64,000 nt of DNA from Desulfonatronum thioautotrophicum (GCF_000934745.1 NZ_JYNO01000019.1:1-64000), one strand, 5' to 3'. Counted from the first letter of the stretch, positions 7,578 to 17,264 are shown. Program-made: numbers and translations. Notes: generated from the sequence alone by a model not told the origin.

Positions 7578-8939
7578 TTACCCTTGCCCCCGCGCCGCTT
7601 GGTGCTGCGCGGCCTGGTACATGAAGGTTCGGATGGCCACTTCGCGGTTGGGTTGGATGGCGCCGTCGTAGGAGGCGTCCAGGTAGGGGACGTTCATTTT
7701 CAGGAGCAGGGGTTTGAGGATGGCCGAGGTGATGGTGCTGGGCATGCAGGTGAAGGGGAAGACGTTGACCACGCCGTCGAAGTTGTCGTGGACGTATTCC
7801 AGCGCCCCACCGATGCTCAGGGCCGCCTCGGTGCCGATGTCGAAGGTGAACAGGCTGTCGTTGTCCAGTTTGTCCTCCACCGTGGAAATGGCGTGGTCGC
7901 CCTGGATGTCCAGGTGCTCCAGGGCCTTTTTGTAGACCTGATTCTGCCGCCAGCCCTGCCAGGCCATCTCGATCCGGCTGTCCGCCCATTTCCGGGTGGC
8001 GTCCACCAGAGCGCCGACGTCCATCCGCTTCCAGGCCTGCCGCCAGTCCTTGCGGATGTTCCGGTGCTGCTCGAAGGTCACGTAGTTCACCCACTCGCCC
8101 AGGGAAGCGTCCACCACCTCCGCGCCGAAGCGCTCCAGTTCGCCGACGATGTTCTGGTTGGAATCCGGATGGGTGCGCAGGTAGATTTCGCCGACAATGC
8201 CGATCTTCGGCTTGCGGGGCTTGGCCGGGTCGATGAGTTCCCTGGCCCCGGCGGCGATTTTGCCCAGCAACTCGTACAGGGCGTTGAAATCCCGGGCCTC
8301 CCCGCGGCGCTCGATCAATTCGATCATCTCCTGCAGGGCCTTGGCCATGTAGGCGTCCGTGGCCCCGGGTTCGCGCTCGTAAGGCCGCACCCGCCAAGTG
8401 ATCCGGTCCAGGACGTCGGCCAGAATCGTGACCACGTAGGCCAGACGGCGGAAGAGCTTGGCCTTTTCTCCGGGTAGCACCCCGGTGGAGGCGTAGCCGT
8501 CCGCCGTGGACATGTACAGGATGGGAATGTCTTTGAACTCCGGGAAGCGGTCCAAAACAAGGCGGTGCATCTTGTTGTACATGCCGAAGCGACAGGGACC
8601 GTCCGCCTCGGGCATGAAATAAACATACTGGGTAACGTCAAAGGCCTCGCCCAGGCGCTTCTTCTCTTCTTCCAGAAAGCCGAGGATGTCACCCAGGGTG
8701 ACCTGACAGGGAAAGCACTCCTTGCCGGAGGTGAACTCCTTGCCCAGATGCAGATGGGTGTAGGTGGGCATGACCACGGCCGGGACCCCGAAGGCCCGGA
8801 AACTGGCGGCCAACAGCCGGGAGCCGATGGGAGACATATCCGGGACCAGCAGGGTTCTGCCGGTAACGTCGAACCGGCCGACCTTCTCGGTCATTCGTTC
8901 CGCGAAAGAGGAAGTCGGTTTTTCAGGATGCATTTCCAT
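7578..8939 (-). CDS. Acyl-CoA dehydratase activase-related protein (HgdB-like half)
   Basis: A 453-residue protein of the family that accompanies BadF/HgdC-type ATPases and resembles the 2-hydroxyacyl-CoA dehydratase subunit fold. It has cysteine motifs KECFPCQVTLGD near residue 74 and PCRFGMYNKMH near 116, plausible iron-sulfur ligands, and a later FPFTCMPSTI segment. In many anaerobes this region is the C-terminal third of a single protein of about 1400 residues whose N-terminus is the ATPase; here it is a separate gene 130 bases downstream of that ATPase. Its substrate is unknown for the whole family. Confidence 0.75.
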   Translation of the reverse strand: MEMHPEKPTSSFAERMTEKVGRFDVTGRTLLVPDMSPIGSRLLAASFRAFGVPAVVMPTYTHLHLGKEFTSGKECFPCQVTLGDILGFLEEEKKRLGEAFDVTQYVYFMPEADGPCRFGMYNKMHRLVLDRFPEFKDIPILYMSTADGYASTGVLPGEKAKLFRRLAYVVTILADVLDRITWRVRPYEREPGATDAYMAKALQEMIELIERRGEARDFNALYELLGKIAAGARELIDPAKPRKPKIGIVGEIYLRTHPDSNQNIVGELERFGAEVVDASLGEWVNYVTFEQHRNIRKDWRQAWKRMDVGALVDATRKWADSRIEMAWQGWRQNQVYKKALEHLDIQGDHAISTVEDKLDNDSLFTFDIGTEAALSIGGALEYVHDNFDGVVNVFPFTCMPSTITSAILKPLLLKMNVPYLDASYDGAIQPNREVAIRTFMYQAAQHQAARGQG

Positions 8940-9019
8940 GGTGGTGTCCGTTGTCTTTTAACTGTTTACTCGCTGGGATGGTCTCGAATTGATCGATATG
9001 GCGGGGACGGGGTGGTATC

Positions 9020-9047
9020 GTAGGGGCACGGCGCGCCGTGCCCCTAC
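9020..9047. repeat. Perfect 28-bp palindrome
   Basis: GTAGGGGCACGGC followed by GC and GCCGTGCCCCTAC forms a perfect palindrome. Palindromes of this exact flavour (GTAGGGGCACG...CGTGCCCCTAC) are scattered in many bacterial genomes as REP-like elements. It sits between the two halves of the activase system, where the RNA hairpin could separate their expression. Confidence 0.75.
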
Positions 9048-9072
9048 CAGAGGGCATTAACCGTCATCCCGC

Positions 9073-12000
9073 TCACGCGTCGACCTCTTTCACTTCAGAG
9101 ACTTTGCTCGCCGCCCGCACATTCTTGACCACGTTCTGAAAGGCCTCGATGCGAGTGAGCATTCCGGCCACGGCGCTGTGTTCGTCCAATTCCAGGATCA
9201 GGAAGGGCTTGTCGCTGAGCACATGGCCGTAGAAGTGTTCGATGAACGAGTCCGGGCCGCAGGAGAAGTTGGTCAGATGGACCCCGAACCAGTTGGGAGT
9301 GCGGGCAATCTTCTTGGTGGCCCGCAGGATGCGGGCACCCAGCCCCCAATACATCCGGGGGAAATCCTCCAGGGATTCGTCGTCTACGTCCAGGAAGTCC
9401 AGAGGCAGGGCCTTGATGCCCATCTTGGCCATCTGCCGGCCCATCTGCAGGTTCAGCCGCTCGTCGTAAAGGTTGTAAGGCCTGCCTGTGACGATCCAGA
9501 CAGGCTCGTCGCCATTGACCCGGCTGAGGATCTCCCGGCCCCGGCGACGCAGATCAGCCTTGAACTTGTGCTGTTCCTCCCAGGCCCGGTGCAGAGCCGC
9601 GGCGATTTTCGGCTTGGCCGTGCGCAGGGTTTTGGGCAGACTGTCATAGACTGCGTCCACCAGCATTTCCGGGCCGTCCTTGAGAAACAGTGTGGGCCGG
9701 ATGATCCGTTGGTCATCAATGCGCAGAGCGGCACGAACCAGATACTGGGAACTTTCCACCAGCGGGCAGAACTGGCCTTTTTCCTGCGGGTCGGCAGTGG
9801 CCATATTGATGACGTTGGGCAGGAAAAGATAGTCCGTGTGCTGCAGGAGATGGTGGACATGGCCATGGAAGACTTTGACCGGGAAGCACATTTCCGCGGT
9901 CATGCTTTCCACTCCGGCCATGGCCATGCCCTGGGTCGTGGGAGGGCTGAAGACGGGCCGCAGGCCCATGCCCACCAGCAGGTGGGCCCAGAATACCCCC
10001 CAATCCAGGGAATGCAGGCTCAAGGGGACGCCGATCAGCGGACGGTCGTCTCGTTGGGGGGCCTGTTCGCCAAGATGCGCTCCGGCATTCCGGACGGCAT
10101 CCTGAAACAAGTTCCAGCGAAGACGAAAATAGTCCGTTTCTTTGTGGGCCGCGGCCTGGGCGGTTTCGTACCGGCCGCAATCTCCGCCCCAGACACTCTT
10201 GCGTCCCCCGAAGGTGTAGATCTTCAGCTTGCACTCGTTGTGGCAGTTTCTGTCCGCCCGGCAAATGCTTTCCTTGAAGGCCACCTCGATGCCGGCCAGA
10301 TGATCCAGATCGCGCTGCTTCTCCTCGACCTTGCCGGCCTCGGCCAGTTCGCGCACGGTCAGGGCCGCTCCAAAGGCGCCCATGACCTCCCGGTGCTTGG
10401 GCACCAGGATGGGTTTGCCCAGAACCTTCTCAAAAGCCGCGACAATGCCCTTGTTCAGGGACGGCCCGCCCAAAAACATGATGCGTTGTCCAATGCGCCG
10501 GTTTTCCACAACCCGGTACAGGTAGTTGTGCACGATAGCGTAACACAGTCCGGCGATCAGGTCATCCCGGCCCGCGCCTTTCTGGGCATATGCCGTGAGG
10601 TCCGATTCCATGAACACGGTGCAGCGCTCGGCCAGATTCACCGGGGCTTTGGCCGCCAGGGCCACGTCTTGAAACTCCCCGTAGATGTTGATTTTCATCT
10701 TGTTGGCCAGCTCATGCAGGAAACTGCCCGTACCTGCCGCGCAGACCTTGTTCATCATGAAATCCGTGGGGTGGGTCCGGTCGATGGCGATGTACTTGGA
10801 GTCCTGGCCACCGATTTCAAAGATCGTATCGATTTCCGGGTCCACGGCCACCGCGCCGCGGGCGTGAGCCGTGATTTCATCGATGACCAAGTCCGCGCTG
10901 ATGAAGTCTCCGACCACGTTGCGTCCCGAGCCGGTGGTGGCCACGGCCTTGAGCCGGATGCGCGGGCCGACTTCGGCCTGCAGGTGACGCAACAGCCCCT
11001 GAGCCACCTCAATGGGTTTGCCCTGGGTGGGCACGTAGCGCTTGTGGATGATTTGACCCTGGTCGTCGATCAGGGCGTACTTGGTGGAGGTGGAACCAAT
11101 GTCCACGCCCAGATAGGCGTCGATGACTTCCGGACTCGTCGGCAAGGGCGGCAGGGAGTTGTCCGGATCAAACGTGGTAAACTCCAGATGCAGCGGCTCG
11201 GCCCGGCCGATGGCATCCACCTTGGATGCCGCCGGGGAGTGCAGCAGGGCCAGGTCGATGTTGTTGCGGACATCGCCCCGCAGGGATTGCAGAGCCGTGC
11301 CCAGGGCTCCCAGAGAAGCGTGGTGCTCCGGGACGGTCAGGTTCGGGTAGTATTTGCGGAAGGCCGCCACCTGCAGTCTGTTGGAGGCCATTCCGCCGAT
11401 GAAAATCACCGGTTCCACCAGTTCCCGGTTGGCCACGATGGTGCTCATATAGTTGGCCGCGGTGCCGTGGTGCAGGCCGGCGATGATGTTCGGCAGGGTC
11501 TCGCCCTTGTTCTGAAGGTGGATCATGTCCGACTTGGTGAACACGGTGCAGCGGCAGGCCACGGGAGCCGGATAGGTGCTGGTCGTCCCCAGGCTGATGA
11601 AGTCTTCCAGGACGCTCTGCAGTTTCTCCTGGTCCATGTCGAAGCTGTCGCCGTACATGGCAAAGGTCAGTCGCTCGGCCTGCTGGTCGATGAACGAGCC
11701 GGTGCCTGAGGCACAGGGGCCGTTGACATTGAAGGCCGCCAGCCGCCACTGCCCCTTTTCGTCATACTCCAACTCGAACAGGGCCGCGTCCTGGCCGCCG
11801 ATACTGATAATGCTGCGTACTCCGGGAGATACCTTGGTCGCTCCCAGAACCTGGGCAATGGTCTCGACCTCGAAAGGCGCGTCAAGCAGTTCGCTGAGCA
11901 CCTGACCCTGGTTCCCGGTGAAGGAAATAGAGCGGATGGAATCCCTGGGAAAGCGGGTGAGAATCTCCTCCAAAACAGAGGCGGTCTCTTCGAGTATCAG

Positions 12001-12108
12001 GCCGAAATGGCGCCGGTATGGGGCTTCGTGGACAAGGGTTTCGGACTCGTCGACGACAACGCAATTGACGCTGACGGACCCGACGTCAACGCCGATGTGA
12101 TACGTCAT
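9073..12108 (-). CDS. Two-domain BadF/HgdC-type ATPase, acyl-CoA dehydratase activase family
   Basis: A 1011-residue protein with two tandem ATPase domains of the sugar kinase/Hsp70 fold. Domain 1 (about residues 1-300) starts IGVDVGSVSVN and has CASGTGSF and CRCTVFTKSD; domain 2 (about 330-595) has LGVDIGSTSTKY, GGQDSKY, CAAGTGSF and ERCTVFMESD. The paired cysteines are those that hold the shared [4Fe-4S] cluster in HgdC-type activators. A DUF2229 region follows (about 665-870). HgdC couples ATP hydrolysis to one-electron activation of a dehydratase; the substrate of this two-domain subfamily is not known. AAGGAG precedes the ATG. The downstream gene at 7578-8939 supplies the usual C-terminal part. 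Confidence 0.85.
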   Translation of the reverse strand: MTYHIGVDVGSVSVNCVVVDESETLVHEAPYRRHFGLILEETASVLEEILTRFPRDSIRSISFTGNQGQVLSELLDAPFEVETIAQVLGATKVSPGVRSIISIGGQDAALFELEYDEKGQWRLAAFNVNGPCASGTGSFIDQQAERLTFAMYGDSFDMDQEKLQSVLEDFISLGTTSTYPAPVACRCTVFTKSDMIHLQNKGETLPNIIAGLHHGTAANYMSTIVANRELVEPVIFIGGMASNRLQVAAFRKYYPNLTVPEHHASLGALGTALQSLRGDVRNNIDLALLHSPAASKVDAIGRAEPLHLEFTTFDPDNSLPPLPTSPEVIDAYLGVDIGSTSTKYALIDDQGQIIHKRYVPTQGKPIEVAQGLLRHLQAEVGPRIRLKAVATTGSGRNVVGDFISADLVIDEITAHARGAVAVDPEIDTIFEIGGQDSKYIAIDRTHPTDFMMNKVCAAGTGSFLHELANKMKINIYGEFQDVALAAKAPVNLAERCTVFMESDLTAYAQKGAGRDDLIAGLCYAIVHNYLYRVVENRRIGQRIMFLGGPSLNKGIVAAFEKVLGKPILVPKHREVMGAFGAALTVRELAEAGKVEEKQRDLDHLAGIEVAFKESICRADRNCHNECKLKIYTFGGRKSVWGGDCGRYETAQAAAHKETDYFRLRWNLFQDAVRNAGAHLGEQAPQRDDRPLIGVPLSLHSLDWGVFWAHLLVGMGLRPVFSPPTTQGMAMAGVESMTAEMCFPVKVFHGHVHHLLQHTDYLFLPNVINMATADPQEKGQFCPLVESSQYLVRAALRIDDQRIIRPTLFLKDGPEMLVDAVYDSLPKTLRTAKPKIAAALHRAWEEQHKFKADLRRRGREILSRVNGDEPVWIVTGRPYNLYDERLNLQMGRQMAKMGIKALPLDFLDVDDESLEDFPRMYWGLGARILRATKKIARTPNWFGVHLTNFSCGPDSFIEHFYGHVLSDKPFLILELDEHSAVAGMLTRIEAFQNVVKNVRAASKVSEVKEVDA

Positions 12109-12431
12109 GTACGGGGTGCTCCTTGAAAAACCGAAATGATGGCGGGGAAATACACTATGTTGAGAAGACGCTTTGGGTGGACAAGGGAAGAGTTTTTCGC
12201 CCTTGGCGGGCCTTATTCATACCCGCCTCACCGGCTCCAGGCAAGTGCGGGCGGTCGGGAGGGCGGGATTGCTCGGGGAATGGTTCTGATAGTCCCGAGA
12301 GAGTCCGTCCTTTTCTGGACAGGTCAGGGCCAACTCACGTAGACCCGAAGCTGGACGACCAGTGTGCATGGATAGGGACTTTTCAGCACTGAGTTATGAG
12401 AGCGACGCGTCAAGAGAAAGCGAGGGCGGTC

Positions 12432-12710
12432 ATGCAAAAGAACGCAGCGGAGTATGTAGCTTTTTTCGATTTTGATATCCGTGAGGGCGAAGCGTATGTC
12501 ACGCTTTCCCCCAAAGCTCCACAGGGGTTGCTGGATTTGGTTCAGGCTGTTTGCGGGACCGATACGGAATGCTTGGTTTGCCTCTTCGAGGCTTTGAACT
12601 GTATCGCCGAAGCGGATGATCTGCAATGCTGCCCCATTGATGAAAAAATTTGCCCCCCAGAGTTTTTCCGGAATGTTCTGGCCTTCCTGGGGGCTGATGC
12701 CCAGGGCTGA
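12432..12710 (+). CDS. Hypothetical protein, cysteine-containing
   Basis: A 92-residue predicted protein starting MQKNAAEYVAFFDFDIREG. GAGG lies six bases ahead of this ATG; an in-frame ATG at 12396 lacks a site. It has a CLVC pair and a CCPIDEKICP segment, which could bind a metal, but no known family was recognised. It is transcribed divergently from the activase ATPase and is followed by repeat copy 1. The codon pattern looks like real coding, but this is a weak call. Confidence 0.5.
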   Translation: MQKNAAEYVAFFDFDIREGEAYVTLSPKAPQGLLDLVQAVCGTDTECLVCLFEALNCIAEADDLQCCPIDEKICPPEFFRNVLAFLGADAQG

Positions 12711-12752
12711 GGTTCTGGGCGGGTATGAGCCACGCTGAGCAAACACGCCTGG

Positions 12753-12874
12753 CAGTCCGTTGAAAAAATCCCCATTGCCGTGTCGCTGCAAAAATTCAAA
12801 CTCTCACGTATAAATAAATACGCTTCGACCTTGATTTTTTTGCTCCTTTTGCACTTGGTTTTTTGAACGGACTG
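12753..12874 (+). repeat. MITE-like palindromic repeat, copy 1
   Basis: A 122-bp element beginning CAGTCCGTTGAAAAAATCCC and ending TTTTTTGAACGGACTG. The ends are inverted copies of each other, and internal AAAAATTCAAA and TTGATTTTTTT arms allow a long imperfect hairpin. The flank TGGATAAGG is also shared with the other copies. It differs from copies 2 (48407-48530) and 3 (61108-61231) at scattered positions. No coding capacity. Confidence 0.85.
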
Positions 12875-12932
12875 TGGATAAGGAGGCATTCAACACGAAG
12901 AGAGCCTGAACCATCTTTTCCTGGCTGCTGTA

Positions 12933-13628
12933 TCAACCGGCAACCGAGGGTGCAGCCACATCCCGTGGACGAAATCTGGCTGCCAGGTACATAAACGGGG
13001 TGTCCAGCACCGCGACCAACAGCTTGATCAGGTAGGTACTAATAACGATCTGGATCCAGACATCCATTGGAAACATGCCCAGGAAGGCGATGGAGCAGAA
13101 AATGACGGTGTCCAGGAACTGACTGGCCAACGTGCTGGCGTTATTGCGCAGCCAGAGATGTTTGCCGCCGGTGCGGGCCTTCCAAAAGTGAAAAGCCCAG
13201 ATGTCGTGCCACTGGGAAACGATATAGGCCACCATGCTGGCCAGAACGATCCGGGGCAGAACGCCGAAAATGGCTTCAAGGTGTGGTTGGGCGAAGTCCG
13301 AGGTTGCCGGAACAAAAAGCAGGGCGATCTGCATATAGGCAACGGCCAGAATCAGGCTGAGAAAACCCAGCATGACGGCTTTCTTGGCTTCTTCCTGGCC
13401 ATAATGCTCGTTAAGCAGGTCCGTGGAGAAAAAGACACTGGCGTAGAGGATATTGCCCAGGGTCGTGGTGAGACCGAACAGCTCTATGGTTTTCAGTACC
13501 TGAATATTGCACAGAATCAGGTTGAAAACGATCATGGCGAACAACCCTTGCTTGCCAAAGTAGCGGAAGATGACCACGACCATGACCAGATCCAGAAAGG
13601 CGAACCCCAGCCAGAGAGCTTCATTCAT
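12933..13628 (-). CDS. Queuosine precursor transporter (YhhQ/VUT family)
   Basis: A 231-residue integral membrane protein with about six hydrophobic segments. It matches the YhhQ/VUT family, which imports queuine or preQ bases for queuosine-tRNA synthesis. Family features visible are NILYASVFFSTDLLNEHYGQ near residue 60, the following KKAV helix, and a C-terminal DTVIF...TYLIKLLVAVLDTP segment. Length fits the family (about 220-240). GGAT lies a few bases before the ATG. It is preceded by the SRP RNA gene with its own terminator, so it needs its own promoter in the roughly 110 bases between; no preQ1-type aptamer was recognised there. Confidence 0.85.
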   Translation of the reverse strand: MNEALWLGFAFLDLVMVVVIFRYFGKQGLFAMIVFNLILCNIQVLKTIELFGLTTTLGNILYASVFFSTDLLNEHYGQEEAKKAVMLGFLSLILAVAYMQIALLFVPATSDFAQPHLEAIFGVLPRIVLASMVAYIVSQWHDIWAFHFWKARTGGKHLWLRNNASTLASQFLDTVIFCSIAFLGMFPMDVWIQIVISTYLIKLLVAVLDTPFMYLAARFRPRDVAAPSVAG

Positions 13629-13741
13629 CGTTGTTATCCATCTGAGAAGTTGAGGTTTCGTCTAGTTTTGACGCCATGGCCTTCCCCGTTACGCATTGCA
13701 GCGAGCAATTTGGAGAAGGGCGGCGGGGGGGAGGGCGCATA

Positions 13742-13775
13742 CAAAAAAAGCACGGATGCGACCATCCGTGCTTTT
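13742..13775 (-). terminator. Terminator of the SRP RNA gene
   Basis: Read on the minus strand: AAAAGCACGGATG, loop GTCG, CATCCGTGC, then TTTTTTTG. A near-perfect intrinsic terminator directly after the 3' end of the RNA. Confidence 0.9.
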
Positions 13776-13864
13776 AAGGAAGCCAGGCACCCACAAACAA
13801 CTGTTACCGCTGCTCCCTCTCGGGCCTGACGGGGTTGGCAGCGCTTATGCCACCCGGCTTCCTT
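13776..13864 (-). ncRNA. ffs: Signal recognition particle RNA (bacterial small SRP RNA)
   Basis: The minus strand contains the apical domain of bacterial SRP RNA: GCTGCCAACCCCGTCAGGCC, a GAGA tetraloop region, then GGGAGCAGCGGTAAC. This fits the universal GUCAGG...loop...AGCAGC asymmetric-loop motif bound by Ffh. The 5' end GGAAGCC pairs with the 3' end GGCTTCC, closing an 85-90 nt hairpin, and a strong terminator follows at once. The apical tetraloop appears to be GAGA rather than the common GGAA. Ends are inferred from base pairing, to within a few bases. Its product joins Ffh to target membrane proteins to the translocon. Confidence 0.88.
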
Positions 13865-14179
13865 TTTCGCTTCCCTGACTCTCTCTACTGGAAAATCTGG
13901 ATACACCGTTATTGCGCATGAAAAGTAATGCGCACCGTCCAATCCTTCCATTTAGCAAATGAATGCCGCCCTGTCCACAGTTTGCGAGCTCAATTTGCAG
14001 GCTCTCACGGTTTATCCTGCCTGATCAGGGTTGCCGGCTCATGCCAAATAAACAAAGAATTGACCCCCAAACAAACCCGGCTTAGGGTGCCGTTTTTCAT
14101 TGATTAGGGTGCAGGTTTGAGCACTGTTTCCTTGAGCAGTTTCAGACGGTAACGCAAGCAATTTTTTGGAGGCTATGCC

Positions 14180-17100
14180 ATGCACGATGTGGACTTTGAG
14201 ACCCGGGTCGTCACCCGTGGCCGCCAGTTTTTCGGCTCCATTCAGGGAGAAGCTCCCAGCGTCTTCAACAAAGGATTCTGGACCGGTAAGGTCATGGATT
14301 GGGCCATGCGGAACGAGGATTTCAAGGTCCAGTTGTTCCGCTTCGTGGACGTCCTCCCCTATCTGAACACTTCCGAATCCCTGCAACGGCACATTGAAGA
14401 GTATTTTTCCGGGCAGGGCAGCGGGGACATCCCGGCAGTTCTGAAATGGGGTGCGGAAAAGTCCGGTGGAGGGTTGTTTGGCTCCTTCGCGGCCAAGGCC
14501 ATGGGCAAAATTATCCGCTCCAACATTGAGGGCATGGCCCGGCAGTTCATCATCGGTCAGAATACCAAAGAGGCGATTGCCAGCCTGCAGAAGATGCGTA
14601 AAGACGGCTTCGCCTTCACCGTGGACCTGTTGGGCGAGGCTACGGTTAGCGAACCAGAGGCTCAAGCCTACATGGATGGGTACATGGAGCTGTTGGACGC
14701 CTTGGCCAAGGTCCAATCCTCCTGGAAGCCGCTTGCCTCCCCCGGCGGGGCCTCTCCGGATCTGGACTGGGGACATACGCCCCGGCTGAATGTCTCCATC
14801 AAGCCCTCGGCTCTTTACTCCCAGGCCAAGGCCGTGGACGTGGAGGACACGGTGCAAGGCATCCTCTCCCGGTTGCGGCCCATCTATGCCAAGGTCAAGG
14901 AACTGGGCGGCGCGCTGTGCATTGATATGGAATCCCTGAAGTTCAAGGAAGCCACCCTGGAGCTGTTCAAGCGGCTGCGTGCCGAGCCGGAGTTCCGGGA
15001 CTATCCGCACCTGAGCATCGTGCTGCAATCCTACCTGCGCTGCACGGATGAGGATCTGCGAGCGTTGATCGACTGGACCACGACCCAGAATCTGCCCATC
15101 GGCATTCGCCTGGTCAAAGGCGCGTACTGGGACCAGGAAACCATCGTCGCGGTCCAGAACGGCTGGCCCGTGCCGGTCTGGACCAAAAAGCCGGAGACCG
15201 ACGCGGCTTTTGAGCGCCATGCCCGGATGATCCTGGAGCAGCACAAGCTGATCTATTTCCAGTGCGGCTCCCACAACATCCGTTCCATTGCCATGGTCAT
15301 GGAAACGGCCAAGGATCTTGGAGTCGCTCCGGAGCGCTATGAATTCCAGGTGCTCTACGGCATGGCCGAACCGGTGCGCAAAGGACTGAAGAACGTGGCT
15401 GACCGGGTCCGGCTCTACTGCCCCTACGGCGAGCTGTTGCCGGGCATGGCCTACCTGGTTCGCCGACTGTTGGAGAATACAGCCAACGAATCCTTCCTGA
15501 AGCAGAGCTTCGCGGATCAGGCGGACATGGACCGGCTTCTGGAAAATCCCCTCACAACCTTGGAACGGGACAACTCCGGGACCGTTTCGCCGCGGCCCGC
15601 CATGCCCGGTACATCCACGGGCAAGCCCCTGAATGCCTCCGGCTTCAAGAATATGTCCTTGGTGGATTTTACCGTGCCCGAGGCCAGGAGCGCTTTTCCG
15701 GAGGCCATCGCGGCGGTTCGTGGGCAAAAGGGCAAAAACTGGCCGCTGTTTATCGGCGGCAAGGATGTGCCGACGCAGGACCTGATTGCCTCCTACAACC
15801 CGGCCGATCCGGATGAGATCCTGGGACAGGTCTGTCAGGCGGGCAGGGAAGAGGTGGACCAGGCTTTGGATGCCGCCCGCAAGGCCTTGCCGGGCTGGCG
15901 GGATACGTCCCCCGAGGAGCGGGCCAGGTTCCTTTTCAAGGCCGCGGACGTTTGCCGCCGCAGGGTTTTTGAGCTGTCCGCCTGGCAGGTGCTGGAGGTG
16001 GGCAAGCAATGGGACCAAGCCTATAACGACGTGGCCGAGGCCGTGGACTTTTTGGAATATTACGCCAGAGAAATGATCCGCCTGGGGGTCCCGCGCAGAA
16101 TGGGCAACGCTCCGGGCGAGGTCAACGAGCTGTTTTATCAACCCAAAGGCATCGCCGCGGTCATCGCGCCCTGGAACTTCCCTTTTGCCATTTCCATGGG
16201 CATGGTTTCCGCGGCCATCGTCACCGGCAATCCGGTGATCTACAAACCCTCTTCCCTGTCCTCCCTGGTGGGCTATGGCCTGGTGGAGGTGTTCCGGGAG
16301 ATCGGCCTGCCGCAGGGCGTCTTCAACTATTGCCCGGGCCGCAGCCGGGTGATGGGCGACTATCTGGTGGAACACCCTGACGTCAGTGTGATCGCCTTCA
16401 CCGGTTCCGTGGAGGTGGGGCTGCGGATCATCGAAAAGGCGGCCAAGGTCCATCCGGGCCAGGACCAGTGCAAGCGGGTTATCGCCGAAATGGGCGGCAA
16501 GAACGCCATCATCATCGACGACGACGCGGATCTGGACGAGGCCGTGCCCCAGGTGCTTTACTCGGCCTTCGGCTTCCAGGGCCAGAAATGCTCGGCCTGT
16601 TCCCGGGTCATCGTCCTGGACGCCATCTATGAACGGTTCATGACCCGGCTGCGCGAGGCGGCCCTGTCCGTGAAGATCGGCCCCAGCGAGCACCCCGGCA
16701 ACTACATGGGGCCGGTGGTGGACCTGGGCCAGCAGAAAAATGTGCAAGCGGCCATCGAAACGGCCAGCCAGGAGGGTCGGATCGTGGTCCAGCGCGAGGT
16801 GCCGGAAAAGGGCTGCTTCGTGCCCCTAACCATTGTCGAGGGCATCCGGCCCGAGCACCGCACGGCCCAGGAGGAAATCTTCGGACCGGTGCTGGCCGTG
16901 ATGCGGGCCAAGGACTTCACCGAGGCCCTGGACATGGCCAACAACTCCCGCTTCGCCCTGACCGGCGGCGTGTTTTCCCGCAGCCCGAAGCGTCTGGAGC
17001 AGGCCAAGCGCGAATTCCGCGTGGGCAACCTGTACTTGAACCGGAACAACACCGGCGCCCTGGTCTATCGCCAACCCTTCGGCGGCTTCAAGATGTCCGG

Positions 17101-17224
17101 CGTGGGCTCCAAGGCCGGTGGGCCTGACTATCTGATCCAGTTTCTGGATCCGCGAGTGGTCACCGAAAACACCATGCGCCGCGGCTTTGCCCCCATTGCC
17201 GGCGATGACGAGTGGGTGGGTTAG
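14180..17224 (+). CDS. putA: Bifunctional proline dehydrogenase / glutamate-semialdehyde dehydrogenase
   Basis: A 1014-residue PutA that oxidises proline to glutamate in two steps, using FAD and then NAD+. The proline dehydrogenase barrel spans about residues 130-440, with RLVKGAYWD near 310 and YLVRRLLENTANESF near 420 carrying substrate- and flavin-contacting arginines. The aldehyde dehydrogenase spans about 530-990, with FTGSVEVG, the EMGGKNAIIIDDDAD segment and the catalytic cysteine in GQKCSACS at residue 804. There is no N-terminal DNA-binding domain, so it is the short, non-regulatory type like that of Geobacter. GGAGG precedes the start by seven bases. It is a single gene, and suggests that proline serves as carbon and electron source or compatible solute. 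Confidence 0.95.
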   Translation: MHDVDFETRVVTRGRQFFGSIQGEAPSVFNKGFWTGKVMDWAMRNEDFKVQLFRFVDVLPYLNTSESLQRHIEEYFSGQGSGDIPAVLKWGAEKSGGGLFGSFAAKAMGKIIRSNIEGMARQFIIGQNTKEAIASLQKMRKDGFAFTVDLLGEATVSEPEAQAYMDGYMELLDALAKVQSSWKPLASPGGASPDLDWGHTPRLNVSIKPSALYSQAKAVDVEDTVQGILSRLRPIYAKVKELGGALCIDMESLKFKEATLELFKRLRAEPEFRDYPHLSIVLQSYLRCTDEDLRALIDWTTTQNLPIGIRLVKGAYWDQETIVAVQNGWPVPVWTKKPETDAAFERHARMILEQHKLIYFQCGSHNIRSIAMVMETAKDLGVAPERYEFQVLYGMAEPVRKGLKNVADRVRLYCPYGELLPGMAYLVRRLLENTANESFLKQSFADQADMDRLLENPLTTLERDNSGTVSPRPAMPGTSTGKPLNASGFKNMSLVDFTVPEARSAFPEAIAAVRGQKGKNWPLFIGGKDVPTQDLIASYNPADPDEILGQVCQAGREEVDQALDAARKALPGWRDTSPEERARFLFKAADVCRRRVFELSAWQVLEVGKQWDQAYNDVAEAVDFLEYYAREMIRLGVPRRMGNAPGEVNELFYQPKGIAAVIAPWNFPFAISMGMVSAAIVTGNPVIYKPSSLSSLVGYGLVEVFREIGLPQGVFNYCPGRSRVMGDYLVEHPDVSVIAFTGSVEVGLRIIEKAAKVHPGQDQCKRVIAEMGGKNAIIIDDDADLDEAVPQVLYSAFGFQGQKCSACSRVIVLDAIYERFMTRLREAALSVKIGPSEHPGNYMGPVVDLGQQKNVQAAIETASQEGRIVVQREVPEKGCFVPLTIVEGIRPEHRTAQEEIFGPVLAVMRAKDFTEALDMANNSRFALTGGVFSRSPKRLEQAKREFRVGNLYLNRNNTGALVYRQPFGGFKMSGVGSKAGGPDYLIQFLDPRVVTENTMRRGFAPIAGDDEWVG

Positions 17225-17264
17225 ACAGCCTTGGACAATTACTTTGCTTGGAAAGGTGCACATT

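Noticed and set aside
9178-11709. 843-codon open frame on the plus strand
   Set aside because: Lies antisense to the conserved two-domain activase; its translation has no family features and arises from high GC third positions.
12324-12791. 155-codon minus-strand frame
   Set aside because: Antisense to the better supported small gene at 12432-12710 and runs into the repeat element.
14039-16747. 902-codon open frame on the minus strand
   Set aside because: Fully antisense to putA, whose motifs are complete; a GC-rich shadow frame.
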